From Lingula anatina (lineage: Eukaryota > Brachiopoda > Lingulata > Lingulida > Lingulidae), in contig NW_019774303.1 in assembly GCF_001039355.2 (NCBI RefSeq), positions 456,131-520,130 of the forward strand: DNA of 64,000 nucleotides. Direction: 5' to 3'. Both the position numbers and the translations under genes were made by a program. Below the pieces are notes generated by a model. The model searched no databases and was not told the DNA's origin. It was given only the letters and a program-made list of their open reading frames with translations. Of this stretch, positions 1-19,900 are shown in pieces (the first letter of the stretch is position 1; every line of letters starts with the position of its first letter).

Positions 1-184
1 GCCAGAGGTATTCAAGGCATATTTCACTAGAGAACGACAGTGTATTATTTAACAAACAAACCAAGAGAACGTACTCGCATTTCACTACAAAGCACCATTT
101 AAATGATGTTAAGGTTCTATAGCAAAGATCACACACCATTGCTAGGCATGCACATTTATTACAGATTGGTTTTTTAGTACTCTA

Positions 185-2559
<2,375 letters not shown>

Positions 2560-2879
2560 GATCGTAAGATGTTTGACCGCGCCCAAATAGATAAATTAAC
2601 TACTTTCTAAGACTAAATTGATCGGCCTATCGCCGCAAATGTGCGCTATTTTCAATACGCCATTGACCATTTTGTATGACCAATTCACACAGCACACCGA
2701 GGACAAAGAACTTTTTTTTGACAGGTGCCCTCCTAAAAGAAGACAACTCGTACCCTAATGTCCGTTTTACGAGTTAATATGAAAATATTTTTTCTAATTT
2801 AAACATATTTTGTAATTATTTTAGATACTTCAAGAATTAAGATTTGTTATTTGTTGCATCAGGCGTAGGAATATAAGGT

Positions 2880-2968
2880 ACGTTTATATAGGTCACCTGA
2901 CGTCAGACCTTGTCGGTAGTGTAAACGTGTGAGCAGATTGTATGTCGAAGTTGGAAGAGTGAAACAGG
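2880..2968 (+). promoter_or_regulatory. Possible DHDDS promoter and non-coding first exon, with CRE palindrome
   Basis: A TATATA string near 2886 precedes a perfect CRE palindrome TGACGTCA at 2898-2905. A stretch ending GAAACAG|GTAATT at about 2968/2969 could be a 5' splice donor. It would pair with the acceptor TTTGCAG at 4607-4613, three bases before the DHDDS start codon. This is inference from motif spacing only; there is no transcript evidence. The region lies between the divergent BRWD3 and DHDDS genes. Confidence 0.35.
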
Positions 2969-3729
2969 TAATTTTATTTATTGATATCAGTTCATTCTTT
3001 TCAAAATATTACTCGTTATCATACAAAATGATGAATAGATTTAGCTTATGAGTTATGTTTAAATAAATTACCTTTAAATCTACTTGTAAGCCAGTTTGAT
3101 AGAAATGATGGATGCTGAAGTGCATTTGTAGCCGGGCAAATAATAATTATATAAACAATTTAAACTAAACCAGTTTTAAGTTTAAAAAAGGAGAGTCTGA
3201 AATTTAAACTTATAAACTAGTTTATATGTTTACGGTGGCAATGTCACTCCATTATCATTAAAATTTGACACAGGGATTAAAGCCAATATTATCATTTATA
3301 ACAATAACAGGAAGATACTGGGTACGTGGGTTGGTGGGTTTGGGATCGGAAAAGGGGGTAACATAACCAGTTTTCATTAATTAAAAAATTGATTGATTTC
3401 CCATTTTTATAATCACAGTGAATTTTTCACTAAAATTATGAACCTGATAACAGAAATGTGTAGAAGTAGCATTGTTCATTAATTTCAAACAATATTTCCA
3501 TTAAGGGGATATGATTCTGTAATTTTTTACCCCAGGTTCTAAATTTCGGTATTGCCTGCTCAATTTTGATTTCATATATGACCCTCATCAGCAATACCGA
3601 CTCTAGCAACCAGCGGCATTGTGGGGGCTTGTTCGGCAAAATTTTGCATGGGATGCTTCCATATTTGGAAGTCACATGTCTCGTATGTTACAGCTCTGCC
3701 TGCCTGGAGCTGCCTTTCCTGCCTTGCGC

Positions 3730-3737
3730 TGACGTCA
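3730..3737. promoter_or_regulatory. Second CRE palindrome between BRWD3 and DHDDS
   Basis: A second perfect TGACGTCA sits in a locally GC-richer patch (about 3590-3760) within an AT-rich intergenic region. CREB/ATF factors bind this palindrome. Activity here is not shown. The rest of 2969-4600 holds no gene I can support. Confidence 0.3.
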
Positions 3738-4615
3738 TCTCGTGCAGACGAGACAAAGAACAAAGAAGCAAAGTGGCTGAAGCAGAGTTTGTTATTTGAA
3801 CTAAGAATACCTGGCAATTGAAAATCACTGCCACAACACAAGCCCTTTCTGCTTTAAAAACTGATTTTTGGTGTAGCCATTGCGCAGTCCTTATAGTGGT
3901 ATCAGACATACAGTGTAGCTGTCAAACTTGGCACTTGGCAAGCACGTGTATTGTGTTTATATCTTCATGTGCAAATGTTTTATTGATAAGCAATAAAATA
4001 CAAAAACATATGGAATGTCTTTTTCTTTTTAAAATATATTATTTATTTTTCAATTAATACCTTGAATATAGTAAATAAAATAAAATATTTAAAGCAAAAT
4101 TAAATCTGTTTTATGTTTCATTTTGGACTTATGACATTCAACTGCAGATTCACTGCAGAGCAGTTCCTTTGATTGACGGATACTCAACATTGCTGCTATT
4201 CTTTAGGGGCACTGTAAAGCCAACACATGAGAAGGTATAATGAGTAAGCTAGCTTTACAGGGCCCTAACACTCAGGGTTTTATTTTTTTTTTCTCCAATG
4301 TAAAACCAAACTCACTGAATAATTTGCAGTACAAAATGATTGCATCAGTTAGTTTAGAATCCCCCATGTGTCGTCCCTTCGGGGGTACAGTCATTAAATC
4401 TCGGCTCCATTGGGACAACATATGGGGAGGCGTGTGAGAGGCGGAGAGACTATTAAAAGATTAGGCGGTTTTCCTTTCATGTACGTCCGCCATATTTAGG
4501 TCGTGGCTTTGTAGAGCCATGGCTCAACTCGATATGAATGCGGCCATAGATTTAAGTTCACAATTAAAATATACTGTTGGGCTTAGCTCATTTAATCATT
4601 CTTATATTTGCAGAT

Positions 4616-7600
4616 ATGACAACTTGGATAAGAGAGAGTGAACAGAGTTGGATTCACAAGTTTTGTCAGGCTGTGCTTAAGACAGGTCCAATTCCAAAAC
4701 ATGTTGCATTTATAATGGATGGAAACCGCAGGTTTGCAAGTAAAAGAAGTATCGATAGGGCACAAGGACACCTCATGGGATTTGACAAACTAGCAGAGGT
4801 GAATTTTTTACTCTTCTTTTTTTAATGTGTAACTTCAGCTGAAGAGTAATTATCCATCCATAGATTTAAGCACTGGACCCAGCATGTATTTATATTTCTC
4901 ATATGTACTTACCTAATATTAATAGCTAATTGAATCATGTAAATTCAAATGATTTTTAAAGAACTTTGTTTATTTAGTATTATTATCATTGGAAGCGTGA
5001 AGAAATGAATATTCAGAAAGAAACATTGCAGCTATCTACTTTCTCATATTTAAAAACCTTTTAAATATTTTTTCAGACATTAGAATGGTGCAATAATATA
5101 GGAATTTCAGAAGTCACAGTGTATGCATTCAGCATTGAAAACTTTAAACGTTCCAAAGAGGAAGTTGATGGGTTAATGGAACTTGCCCGGCTTAAATTTA
5201 CTAAGCTTATGGAAGAAAAGTAAGCATTTACATGTCAAGATAAAATGAAAATGATATTGAAAAGTGTTTATTAAGATTTTTGCTCATGAAATATTTTGGG
5301 GAAAAAGATGTCATTTTTGTGGTATTTTTCTAAAATGTCTGCATCATTTGTCCACAACTGCCAAACCAAATATATTTTGCTCTGATTTAAATCTTAGACT
5401 ACTGGGATATTTGTAAAAGCCAGCTTAATAATCCAGCCCTCTTCATTACAATCAATCCTATTGTAGTGAAGTCTCACCCATATTCTTATTCAATAAATTT
5501 TATTGTTCTAAATGTCAACCAAGTCTTCTCTTGTGCACTGATATGAATCCTGCTAACGTTAGTTAAAATATCTTTTAATAAGTTAAGAGGACAAATCCAA
5601 AGGATGTTACAAACCCTTATGATATTCACTTTTGATATGCTACAAGAGCCATAAACAGTTGAACAATACAGTATGTTGCACTTAGATATACTGAGTGAAA
5701 CAGAAAAGCAGCAACTAGTTTGGGTTTGTAAGAAAAGAAAAATGAAAGTCCAGGCTTCTTCCTTGAATTATATAATCTACATTCAAAGAAGAAATAAACA
5801 AAACAAGTAATCAGTATCACTACGCTTGGTTTACTTTAATGAACACATAATTATTAAGCTGTTACAGAAAGGTAAATATTGCTGAAAATTTCAAAATATT
5901 TTTCTGTGCCATAATAACCGGTAACATCATCTAACTTTTTACATTATTGATATGATGTCTGTACATGCACTAGTCTTGCTGTTTATTTTATGTACCTGTC
6001 TAAGCATTTGATATCATATGCAACAGAAACTCATCATTCAACATTTTATATATTTAAAATGAAACTTGACGTACTCGTAAAATATTATTTAGATGTGAAT
6101 GAGGTTTTGTAGTTTTCTTTTCACTAAATGCTGTTTTTATCTTATGTTGTTTTACAATTCAGAGAGTTACTTAATAAACATGGAGTCTGTATCCGTGTCC
6201 TTGGCAACTTGTCTTTACTGCCACATGATATTCAGCAGATAGTTGCAGACGCAATGAATATGACCAAAAATAATAACAGGTAAGTAAATGTTTTATAATG
6301 TACACATTTATTTTGTTTCCTTCTTTTTCTTATTTTGCTTTTGTTTTTCATTGTAACTTGACTGCCTTTGAAATAATATCAACTTATTTAAAATAAGTCT
6401 TCAAAATTCTGATTAATGAAAGCCAGTTTTTGTGTGGGTCATACAAAATGAATAATGCAGTCCTGCACATGTGGATGAAAACAACAAAATGAGGTCAAAA
6501 TCACCACTGGAAGTGGCATTCTATTGAATTAAGTCTGTAAACGTTCAAGCGGATAACCCAGTGATCCCGGACCTCGAGATGAGAGATGATATATTCCAGT
6601 ATTTATTGTGTCTTTTAAAATTTTTTCTATCAAGTTGGGTTTGACGCCAATGCACAAGAAGTGGGAAGATTGCAAAATTCCTCACTACTTTAAATTTTCT
6701 TTATCAATATAATAATAAAAACTTTTAGATATTTACTAAATTCTTATGTAATTTTACATCAATATGATTATGAGATATATATAATGTGACATGTTTAAGT
6801 GACTTGAATATGCTTATTACCATGTATGGCAGAGTTAAAAATAACTAACCAATCATAATGGAGTGGGAGTACCCATTGCCTTTTATGCTATTTTACCAGG
6901 TGCGATTGTTGTGCCGTACCTGCTCTACTGCATTCAGTGTTCATACCTGTTGGATGATTGTGTTTGAATTGGAACTGAATCAGACAAATTGTTTAATTTT
7001 ATTGTATTGTATATTTCAGTTTATTTAAAAACATTTTATTTGCATTCTTGCATAAAGAAAACAATGAATTAATAAAAAAAATTATAAATTAAAACTGTCT
7101 GTTGGCCAAAAAGTTTTTGGATTTATAGAGAGTAAACAAGTATATGCAACATATGTATATGCTCCAACTGGGACTTTGAGCCTTAAACTAGATCTTAAAG
7201 GTAACTGATGAGCTACAGACATTAGAGAGTTTCCATTGCTGGTCTGCCAGTGGAATATGCTGGCTAGATTAATACGTCATTGGTTCATATCCTGTTGTCA
7301 GATCTAGTCTGCAGAATACAAGTGCTCCTGTCTAGCCAGGGCTGAAGAATATCATAAATAGTTATTTAAGGCAGTTTTTGCTCATTTATATGCCTTATAC
7401 AGTTTATTACAATAGTTTAAGTGCATGTGCAATTCAGGTAACTGTTACAACTGTTTAAGAGGGTGCAAGACGTATGTTAGTTTTGGTTTAACGGGCATGA
7501 AGCCAGAGGTGGTTTGCAGGCTTTGAACAACCAACATTTTTGCCAGGAAAGGTCATTTTTGGATAAAATTGATCTAGGTACACTAAGATTTCATATGTAC

Positions 7601-9385
7601 ACTAAGGTTCTTATATGGTGGGAAAGGCTAGCGTACCAGAACACTTACTGGAACATGAAAAGAGATATAAGGATGCTGGCTATGTTTATGTATATGTAAC
7701 AATCTAGCCATCGTATCCCACGGGTTGAGGAAACTCTGTTATATCATTTTATGATCTACCTATTACATCTTTGAAAATTTGCAGTGCTGCAAGAACAAAG
7801 GAGGGAAAAAAGCATTTATTCAGCACTCTTTAGTTAACTTGAGGCTTGAAATCCAATAACACGTATTTGAGTGGCATAAAAAATCATGCCACATTTTAAC
7901 TTCATTTGTGTTTAATTTCAGTGACATATATATTTTATTATTCCATTGCAGGGCAGTGTTGAATGTGTGTTTTGCTTATACAGCTCGAGAAGAAATCTGC
8001 AGTGCAATGAGGGATATAGCTGAGGGGGTTGATCTCGGTCTGATAAGAGAGAGGTGAGAAGACAGTCTGAAAATATTTCAACATTAATGCAGTTCCATAG
8101 CAAATGAAAGAGGATAGTGCTTTTGTACTGTGTTCTTGCTGTAAAATGCACTAATAAGGGGAAAATATTGACAAGACCTTTAAGTTTATAGCTAGCATCT
8201 TGACATAGGTCTGATTGGTCTGTGTGAAAATTAAAAAAACAATGATAAAAAAGTGGTTTTGGAAGCATAACAAATATATAAAAAGTATTAGCAAGGAAGT
8301 AAAATCTTGAATATATATTTTCCTTTTAGTGATATATCAGAGTCTGTTATGGAGAAGTGTCTTTATACAAGGAAGTCACCACACCCAGATATATTGGTGA
8401 GGACCTCAGGAGAAGTCAGACTTAGTGATTTTCTGCTGTGGCAGGTAGGACTTTTTATATGTGAAATAATACACAAAAAAGCATATAAAGTATCACCAGA
8501 CAAGTACACTTTCAGTCAAAAATTTTGGCCTTGATCATGTGTCATTGTGGATTACTTTTAGTATGGATTGGGTTTACTTTACTCCAAATTTGGCAATATT
8601 ACATTATCAAACTTTCAAGAAAACCCTCAGATAGATGCTTTCTGATGCTGGGCTAAAAAGAGATGTTAATCATACAAACAAGGAACCTTTAATATAATAA
8701 TTCAACAAATTAAATGTGCAATGGAGACAGCTGCTTTGGACAAAAGTAGCTAATTTAAAATTGATTTATTTTCTTTTAAAATATTTCAGACTACCTATTC
8801 TTGTTTGTCATTTGTAAGAGTTCTTTGGCCAGAATTTAGCATTTGGCATCTTTATGCTGGAATATTACAGTACCAAAGAAACTACCAAGTTATACAGGTT
8901 AGTTGAAAAGTTATTGTTGTGTCACATTTGAACAGTCTTGTAGAATTCCTTTTTGAAATTAAAATATTTACAATCAGTCCCCATTTTATAAAAGTTTTTT
9001 TAGCATGTTTAATGCATTGTATCAGTGGAAGGAAAAGTGTTTAACAAATGGCTTATTAAAAATGAGAATAAGTTGATTGCTGGATATATTCCATTGTGAA
9101 TTTTTAGCATAAAATGTCACATTTCTTATAATTTCATGAAAGAATGCCATTCAGGACAACAAAGTGAAACGAGAAATGTCTCAACGTCAGTCAGATGTAG
9201 AATGTTGTAGAGTGGAACTTTTAAAAACTGAAGAAGAGAGCATTACACAGCATCAAGTGAATGAATATTCCATGCAGCGAGAAAAAAGAATAAAAACATT
9301 TTTAGGGCATGTGGAACAAAAAAGAGAACAGTTATTATCTAAGTTTGAGGAAAGAGTTACATATCCTTTGTTACAGTCCTCGTAA
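4616..9385 (+). CDS. DHDDS: Dehydrodolichyl diphosphate synthase catalytic subunit (cis-prenyltransferase)
   Basis: Seven coding exons splice in frame: 4616-4798, 5077-5219, 6163-6279, 7952-8053, 8330-8444, 8790-8897, 9155-9385, giving 332 aa (human enzyme 333). It is an UPP-synthase-fold enzyme that elongates farnesyl diphosphate with isopentenyl diphosphate to make dehydrodolichyl diphosphate at the ER, for N-glycosylation. [13 protein letters not shown] holds the catalytic Asp (residue 35) and the phosphate-binding Gly/Arg. [15 protein letters not shown] (residues 206-220) holds the conserved Arg/Ser/Arg set that binds the homoallylic substrate. VRVLWPEF follows. The animal enzyme works with NUS1/NgBR, which supplies a C-terminal RxG motif absent here. 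The last exon encodes a charged helical tail, as in animal DHDDS. The first ATG follows a splice acceptor directly, so the 5' UTR is probably interrupted. Confidence 0.96.
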
Positions 9386-9899
9386 CACTTGCTACTGACC
9401 TATTACATGGAATATGTTTTTGAGGCCCTTTTTGCAGCAAGTTATACTTGCAGATACGCATACACAAACTGTGATAAAATAGACTTTATGAAAGGAAGGT
9501 CCTCATAATTCCTTCTCATTTTGTACACAGAATGTGACAATATGCTGACATAGATTCATTTTATGTTGTGAATCATTAAATTGAATATAGCTGCAGGTGC
9601 TGGTTACCAGTATTTACAAGGTGGAAATGAATGGAGAGTAAACACAAGATTTGAAATAGTTCCATATTTTTAGCTTTTCAATAAAAGATGCACAATGTAA
9701 ACCATACAGTGACTGCCAGTATGTCACATTTGTCATAGTTGATATTTGTGTAGGATTCATCAGTATTTTAGAGTAATGAGATGGGTGGCATTGCAAAATT
9801 TAGTACCTTTTTATTTTTACTAGATGTTCAATATTCTTTGTCTTTAAATTTTTGCCATTGTAGCAGAATCTTACCATACCACAAAGAAAAGAGGTGCTT

Positions 9900-9905
9900 A
9901 ATAAA
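9900..9905 (+). terminator. Candidate poly(A) signal of DHDDS
   Basis: AATAAA lies about 515 bases after the DHDDS stop codon. The stretch 9386-10389 is the convergent 3' space shared with TMEM161. Apart from this signal I see nothing else there. Confidence 0.35.
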
Positions 9906-10389
9906 GTTAAGCTTATGGAAATAAATGGCTATTACTCATTTTTTAAAATTTTATATTTGACTGGATGTAAGCAGGTAATGTGAACACAAACACTTGAAAT
10001 ACAGAAATACAAATCGGTTTAAACTAATTTTTATTTTAATCTGAAAATCACAATCCCTGAAGTGAACAATAAGTAAGCACCTAGGTTGGATATCACCTTA
10101 AAATAATTGAATTTACTAAGTTTTCACTCGTTTAAAATAGGGTAACATGCATAGGAAATGCAAATGTATAAATTGTTGAAGTGTGTGTTCTTGGAATTTA
10201 AAGTGCTTGCTGGTGTATTTAAAGATAAAACTAAGCTTGCAAAAGGAAATGAAAACTTCATTCTTTAAAGTTTATAAATAATAGGTTTATGCAATCTCTT
10301 TTTAAATTAGAATTGTACAAAAAATCTCACATATGAAGATGTATAATAAAGATCCTACAACAAAGCAATCATAACACTTTAGCACATCT

Positions 10390-13909
<3,520 letters not shown>

Positions 13910-16900
13910 ATGGAACACAAGCCATCACCTCCAAGAAGACCTAAACCTGAAAGGGAGAGGGCATTTTATGAAACACCTGAACATGTAAAAACCAGTGCCA
14001 AAATAGTCAATGAGGCTCGGTCCTCTCTGCGCACCGTAAAAACTAACCGTCCGTTTACTCCAAAACCTGAAGAAAGAACTTTATTTGGAAGCGCAAGTAA
14101 CAGAGATCCTCAAAATAGACCTCCAAGTGCATTTAGGTAAGTTATGAGTTGTCAAATGTACTAAAATGAGGAAATAATGGGTTAATACAGTGCATATGGG
14201 ATGTTTTCAAGATGTTCATTCACTTGGATAAGAAGTACAAAGAAATAAGAAAAATCTTAACACAACCTTTAATGCATATGGGAAAATATTGTTTCAGATC
14301 ATAAATCGCCAAAAAGTTAAATGTAAGATAGTTTTCTGATTTGCCTCAGCATAAAATGAATTTAGTTGAATCTGGAATTCTAGCTTGCAGTTTTATGTCT
14401 TTCTCATTTTCTAAATTGCTTTTAATTGTTTTAGTCTTGGCTCTCACCACTTTGATGGTAGTGAATCCAGACCAACATCAGGAACGAGACCTGTTTCTGG
14501 CACTGCAAGACTTACACCACTCGGCCATGTATGTTTGTAGATTAAGATGTACTTTGAGTTGCTTACTGTTCGATGTAATAGCATGGGTATATATGACAGA
14601 ATTTACACACACATAAAAACAAACAAACAAACAAACACGAAACAAAACAGCAACAACAACAACAACAAAAAAAAAGCAATGCCTTAAATTATGTTAACAC
14701 TGGCCTGTGACCTATTCATTGTTTTTACATTGTGAACCCATTGTCACACCTATCACAATAGCCAATTTCATAGGATCACAAAAAATTCTATCCCATAATA
14801 TGAAGGTTGTTTTTTTCAAACCATGATGATGGAGGCTGCAGGTGACAATGAGGTGGTAATACCCTTCTCTTAGTATTCATAGGTCGTATTTATTCATTTA
14901 TTTTAGCTCTAACTAGTGATCAGATTTATATCCTGTGTTACAGTTGTTCAAATTTTGATTTGAAAACTCTTTTCACTGAAATTTTAACAGAATTGCCTGT
15001 TATTTCAAAACTTTGTTTGTCATTCTGATATTTAGAAACCAAAGACACCCCCAGCTGGTGTTGTCAGTCCTCCAGTACCCAGGCCCCCAGTAGATCCTAA
15101 CAGACCAATCCGCAGAACAGGTTCCAGAGGAAGACTGCTTCATTCACTAAGCGTAGAGAGCAGTTCAGAAGAAATATCCCTGAAAACACGATCAGGATCT
15201 CTGCAAGATGGTATGTATGCATAATCTGTAAAGTTGAATATTACGAGTATACTGATTGATGCTGCATAGTCATGCTGATATTGGACATAAATACCATTTG
15301 ATTGTGGTAGTCATATAAAGTTTGCAATAGATGGTATGTTAAACACACAGTAAGTTTATGCAGAACCTGCATTTTTTATTTTCAAAAAAGGAAAAAAAAA
15401 TTTCACACTGATAGCATATTGGCAGTCAAGACTTAGACTGGGTTCCCATACTTAGAACAATCCCTGGGGGTTCACGCTAAATTGCTATCAGCTCAAGAGG
15501 CTTAAATGTCTGTCACGCCTAGGCCCTACCAAATCAGCTAGAGGTAAAGATAATTACCCGCTAACAGCTTTACTAGGCGTGACAGATGTTTAAGCCGGTT
15601 AGTTTGATAGCAATTTAGTGAGACTTCCCAGGGAGATAGATCGATCCAAATATCTGTGGGAATGGTCTCTTAGAAATGCAGCCCTACCTATAAAAGGTAG
15701 TACACATTAGAGAATAGAATCGTTGTTATAGCTGGCAAAGACATGGAAAGGAATAAACATTGCGCTTATGCATTCTAGTGTCATCAAGTGGCAAAGAAGA
15801 AGTAGCTCCAGATGTGCTGACCAGGAGAGTCCACAGTGGACCAAAGGAGAGAGTAGGGCAGCTCTTAGAAGAGAGAGGAGTGGGGGATGGGAGTGAGAGT
15901 GTTCACAGACCTCCTAGTGCTGTTACTACTACTTCTGTTAGGTAATAATAGAACTAAAATCTTTCTTCCCATTTGGTTTCCTAGATGTGTATTAGATTCA
16001 TTGTTGTTAATCTTTCTCTGGCAACTTGAAATATTTCTGATATAAATTAGAAGAAAAGGTTTGGAAGTGTTCTTTATTGCCATCTTAAGTTGGATATTGA
16101 AAAGTTTATTGTTAAATTGAGTGTTATTGATAAACACAAAATTTTGAAATGTTAAATGTAAATTACAGCAGCCAGATTGGAAGTGACAATGAACTCCGTG
16201 TCAAAAGTGGTGGATCTTCTAGAAGGCCTTCAAGTGGTGGTAAACCAGGTATAGAATGTAAATGTTTTTGGCACAGTTTTCATTATTGCTGTTTAAGACA
16301 ATTTTAAGGTTGGAATGTGGTGTTTATGTACCTACAGTTCACTTGGAGATTGAAAAAGTACAGAGGATTAAAAATGTGTGTATGTTTTTTTTTCACAGGG
16401 AGTGGTGGTAAACGTGAAGAAGAAACTCCAGCAGAATCTCAATTTTTCAACAAAAACATTGCACCAATCTTAGAGCAAATGGCTGCTCTGAGAAAAGGTT
16501 TGTACATCTTTATATATTTTACACAATTGGATAATGCATGGAGATTTTTTTTATAAGTTTTAAATTCATTTTGATGGAATATTAGAAAATTTTCAAAAAT
16601 TTTGAATTATGTTATACTGAATATACTGAACTTCATTATTATTTTAACGTTTACTCCATTTTAATGGCACAATATTTAAACATTTGTTTACTACACTATG
16701 TGAATAATGTTTTTCTTCGTTATAGAAAAAGATGCCACTGAGTTGAGCAACCTGTGTAGTATGCTGTACTGTACACTGGAACAAGGCAACATGTTGGGCA
16801 GGGCTTGCAAAAGACGGTCTGCTATACTGAAAACCATCTTTAAACTTCTTGATTCTGAGTCTCCAGTGCTGAGAGTTAGGCTAGCCAAACTCATATTGGG

Positions 16901-19900
16901 GGTATTTATACTAAATTTTCCCCTTAATTTACCCAATAGAATATATTGTAAAAGACACACATAGTAGGTAATAAAAAATGATAAATAAAGTTAATATTTC
17001 ATGCTATGGATAGTTGAAAATGAGACCTTTTTGATGTTGATAGCTTTCAGTGTGTTAAATAAACCAATTCAGAGGTAGATTGTTTAGGGAGACATATTTA
17101 ATTATAAATACGTATGCTTTTTTATTTTCAGTTGAAAATCACAGGCAACAATCTGACAAGCGTTTGCAAACTGATATTTAAAATCAGCAGGGAAGAAAGC
17201 AATGACATGCTTTTTATTGAAGAGGAAATGATCGGTAAAATAATACTTAAATTTTTTTTGCTTTGTCGTAACTGCTTCAATATTTTTTTAATTTCTAAAA
17301 ATGTCACTTTCAATTATGTAACTGATCTGAACTCATTTAATTGTTGGCACTGCTTATTATTAATATAAAAAATTTTCTCATATGCCTGCAGACTGTGACA
17401 TGTCAAACGGTTTCTGCATGCAAATATAACTGAATGCCCCCTGTTTTTAAACTTAAATTCAGAACTTTAGGTGGTTAATATAATTTTAATGTTTACACCT
17501 TCCACATTTGACTTACTGTCTCTTTGAGTAGAGTTTGAACTATGTACTTTTCCTTAATATTTACAGCTCCCCTTTTGGATACCATGTGCACTACAGATCT
17601 GTCCACTTCACAGGATGCACTAGTCTATCTTCTTGGTGCTCTCAAGTTTCTCTCAGGAAATACCACTGTAGGCCAGCATCTCACCAAACACAGGGCTGTG
17701 GAGGCTTATGGAAAGCTGTTAAAGGCCATCAACACAGCTGTGAGTAGACATCCATTTAACAACATAAATGCACTTTTGTTTGTGGAATTTTGAGCAACAA
17801 GAAGTCTGGATATATCAAACTAATAGTATCTTTCATCAGTTTTTGTCTTCTATGCATTCAGTTACAGGTACACTCCATGAAAATCGATTTTTCTTGGAAA
17901 TTAAGCAATTTTCTCAATTTAATCATTTATCTATCCCTCTGCACTTGGATTCAACCTTTGAAAAATTTACGACCATTTTCCTATAATCTCCAAAGGAAAT
18001 ATCAACATCAGGTATGCTCCAAAAAAAAAAAAAAAAAGAAAAGAAAAAAAATATTTAAGGGGTAAAATCATTTTTGAGGTGTATGTAAGGTTTTATAAAA
18101 AGTTGTGGATGGCCAAAATAAGCATTTGGGGGATTTTCAAACCTATGGAATGTACCAATAACTAATGTTGGTATCCTCCCTATGATAAATTGCATAAGCA
18201 TATAAAGTGGCCATGGATTCATAAATGTTATATCTACAGCATCCAAGTGCAAAGATTGTTAATGGTTCAGCTCTATACAGTTGATTTTTTTTATTTTAGA
18301 CTGCTGACAGTAAAGAAAAAATGGGCAATGTTCTAGTTCAGCTCACAGCAGGACTCAGAAACTTAGTTGATAATGAGGAAAACAGAGAGAACATGGTCTC
18401 TAGTCATGTTATAGAAGAGATGGAGAGATCTACACAGCTGTATAGTGCTGACAGTGAAGTGGTACACAATATTATCAGAATTTTTAGGTAAGTCACTTGT
18501 TAATGTTGAGTGAATACTACAGAAGACAAAGCACCCTTATAGAATATTCACTAACTCTTTATATCATAAATTAATGAAGTGTAAAATTCCATCACATTTC
18601 TTTAATATCCTTGTTGAAAGAAATGTATTGTTTAACCATGGGCTAAAATTGCAGAGAGTTATTTATTTATTTATTTTTTTATTTCTTTTAGCAAAGTGAC
18701 CCTGCATTCAGACTGCTGCAACGCATTGAACAGTATTCCGTCCACATACAAGTCTTTCCTATATTTGCTCAATCAGTACATCCAAAAACAGGTACTACAT
18801 GCACATTGAATTGTTTCAACTGCATTTGTGTTTCTATTTTATGCTATATCTTTTAATATTATTGCTTATTGGCCTTTTCTCTTTATTTGAGATTTTATTT
18901 AATATGGTGTATGTGATGCAACTCATGTAATATTGCAAATGAAGAGAAGAAGAAGATTGATTAAAAATTGTTTTACTTTTTGTTATGTTTGCATTAGTAT
19001 AAAAGGGTGTTGCATCCCAGGTTCTAGTTGTAAGAAATGCTTTCTTAATTGTTGCATTTAAAAAAGATTTAACTCTTTTATTTTAATTACCAGGATCTTA
19101 TAGTACGCCTGACCTTTGTGATAGGCAACCTGACGGCCAAGAGTGATGATGCTAGGCTACGCTTTTTTCAAGAAGAAAATGCTTTCAAAACCATCTTGAA
19201 TATTTTCAAAACTTACTTAGAATTGGACATGAAGGTAAATATTGCTCAGTTCATAACATTTCATTTATTGATTATTAGTCGGCTGTATTGCACCCTTACT
19301 TTACAATGTTTTGAAATTGCCTCTGCTACTTTTTAAGGAAAAGTTGTGAGTGGTGTAAATATTATCACATGGACATGGAAGTTTTGGTTTGATCACATAT
19401 TTTCTGACTTGAATATTAGACACCTACCAGAGTTCCATTTTCAAGATTTTTCATTTTAGTCTTTCTCAAAACACAAGGAAGAAGTCAAGGAAAGTGGCAC
19501 TGGCTCTAAACATCCAGATACTGTGGAAGACATAATGATCAAAGTGGTCCGTGTAATAGCCAATTTGTCCATAAATGAAGAAGTAGGAAAACAACTGGCC
19601 ACCAATGAAAAATGTGTAGAATGGCTTCTACACATTATAGGTAGGCATATGTTTAAGATTGTAAATAATTTGAAAAATAAGTATTTATTTTAAACAATTA
19701 AAAAAATATTGGTTTGCTATCATCTGTATATTTAATTAAGTGTGCATTGTTTTTACTCATATAAGAATTTATAGAGTTACAAAGGAGTTAAACATTGTTC
19801 ATGAATTATCCCCCTCTTAATGCTTGGCAAATAGGCAGCAAGTGTATTCCCTCTGTTTCCTTACAGTCAGCCACATCACATGTCATATAATACTCCGCAG

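Noticed and set aside
3566-3909. Overlapping open frames on both strands near 3.6-3.9 kb
   Set aside because: The patch is less AT-rich, so stops are rarer and several frames open at once. None resembles a protein or has splice context.
7918-8268. 116-codon minus-strand frame in DHDDS
   Set aside because: Antisense to DHDDS exon 4 and its intron; no motif and no splice support.
14616-14675. CRISPR-like or regulatory repeat array
   Set aside because: It is a plain AAAC/CAA microsatellite with no spacers, in an animal intron.
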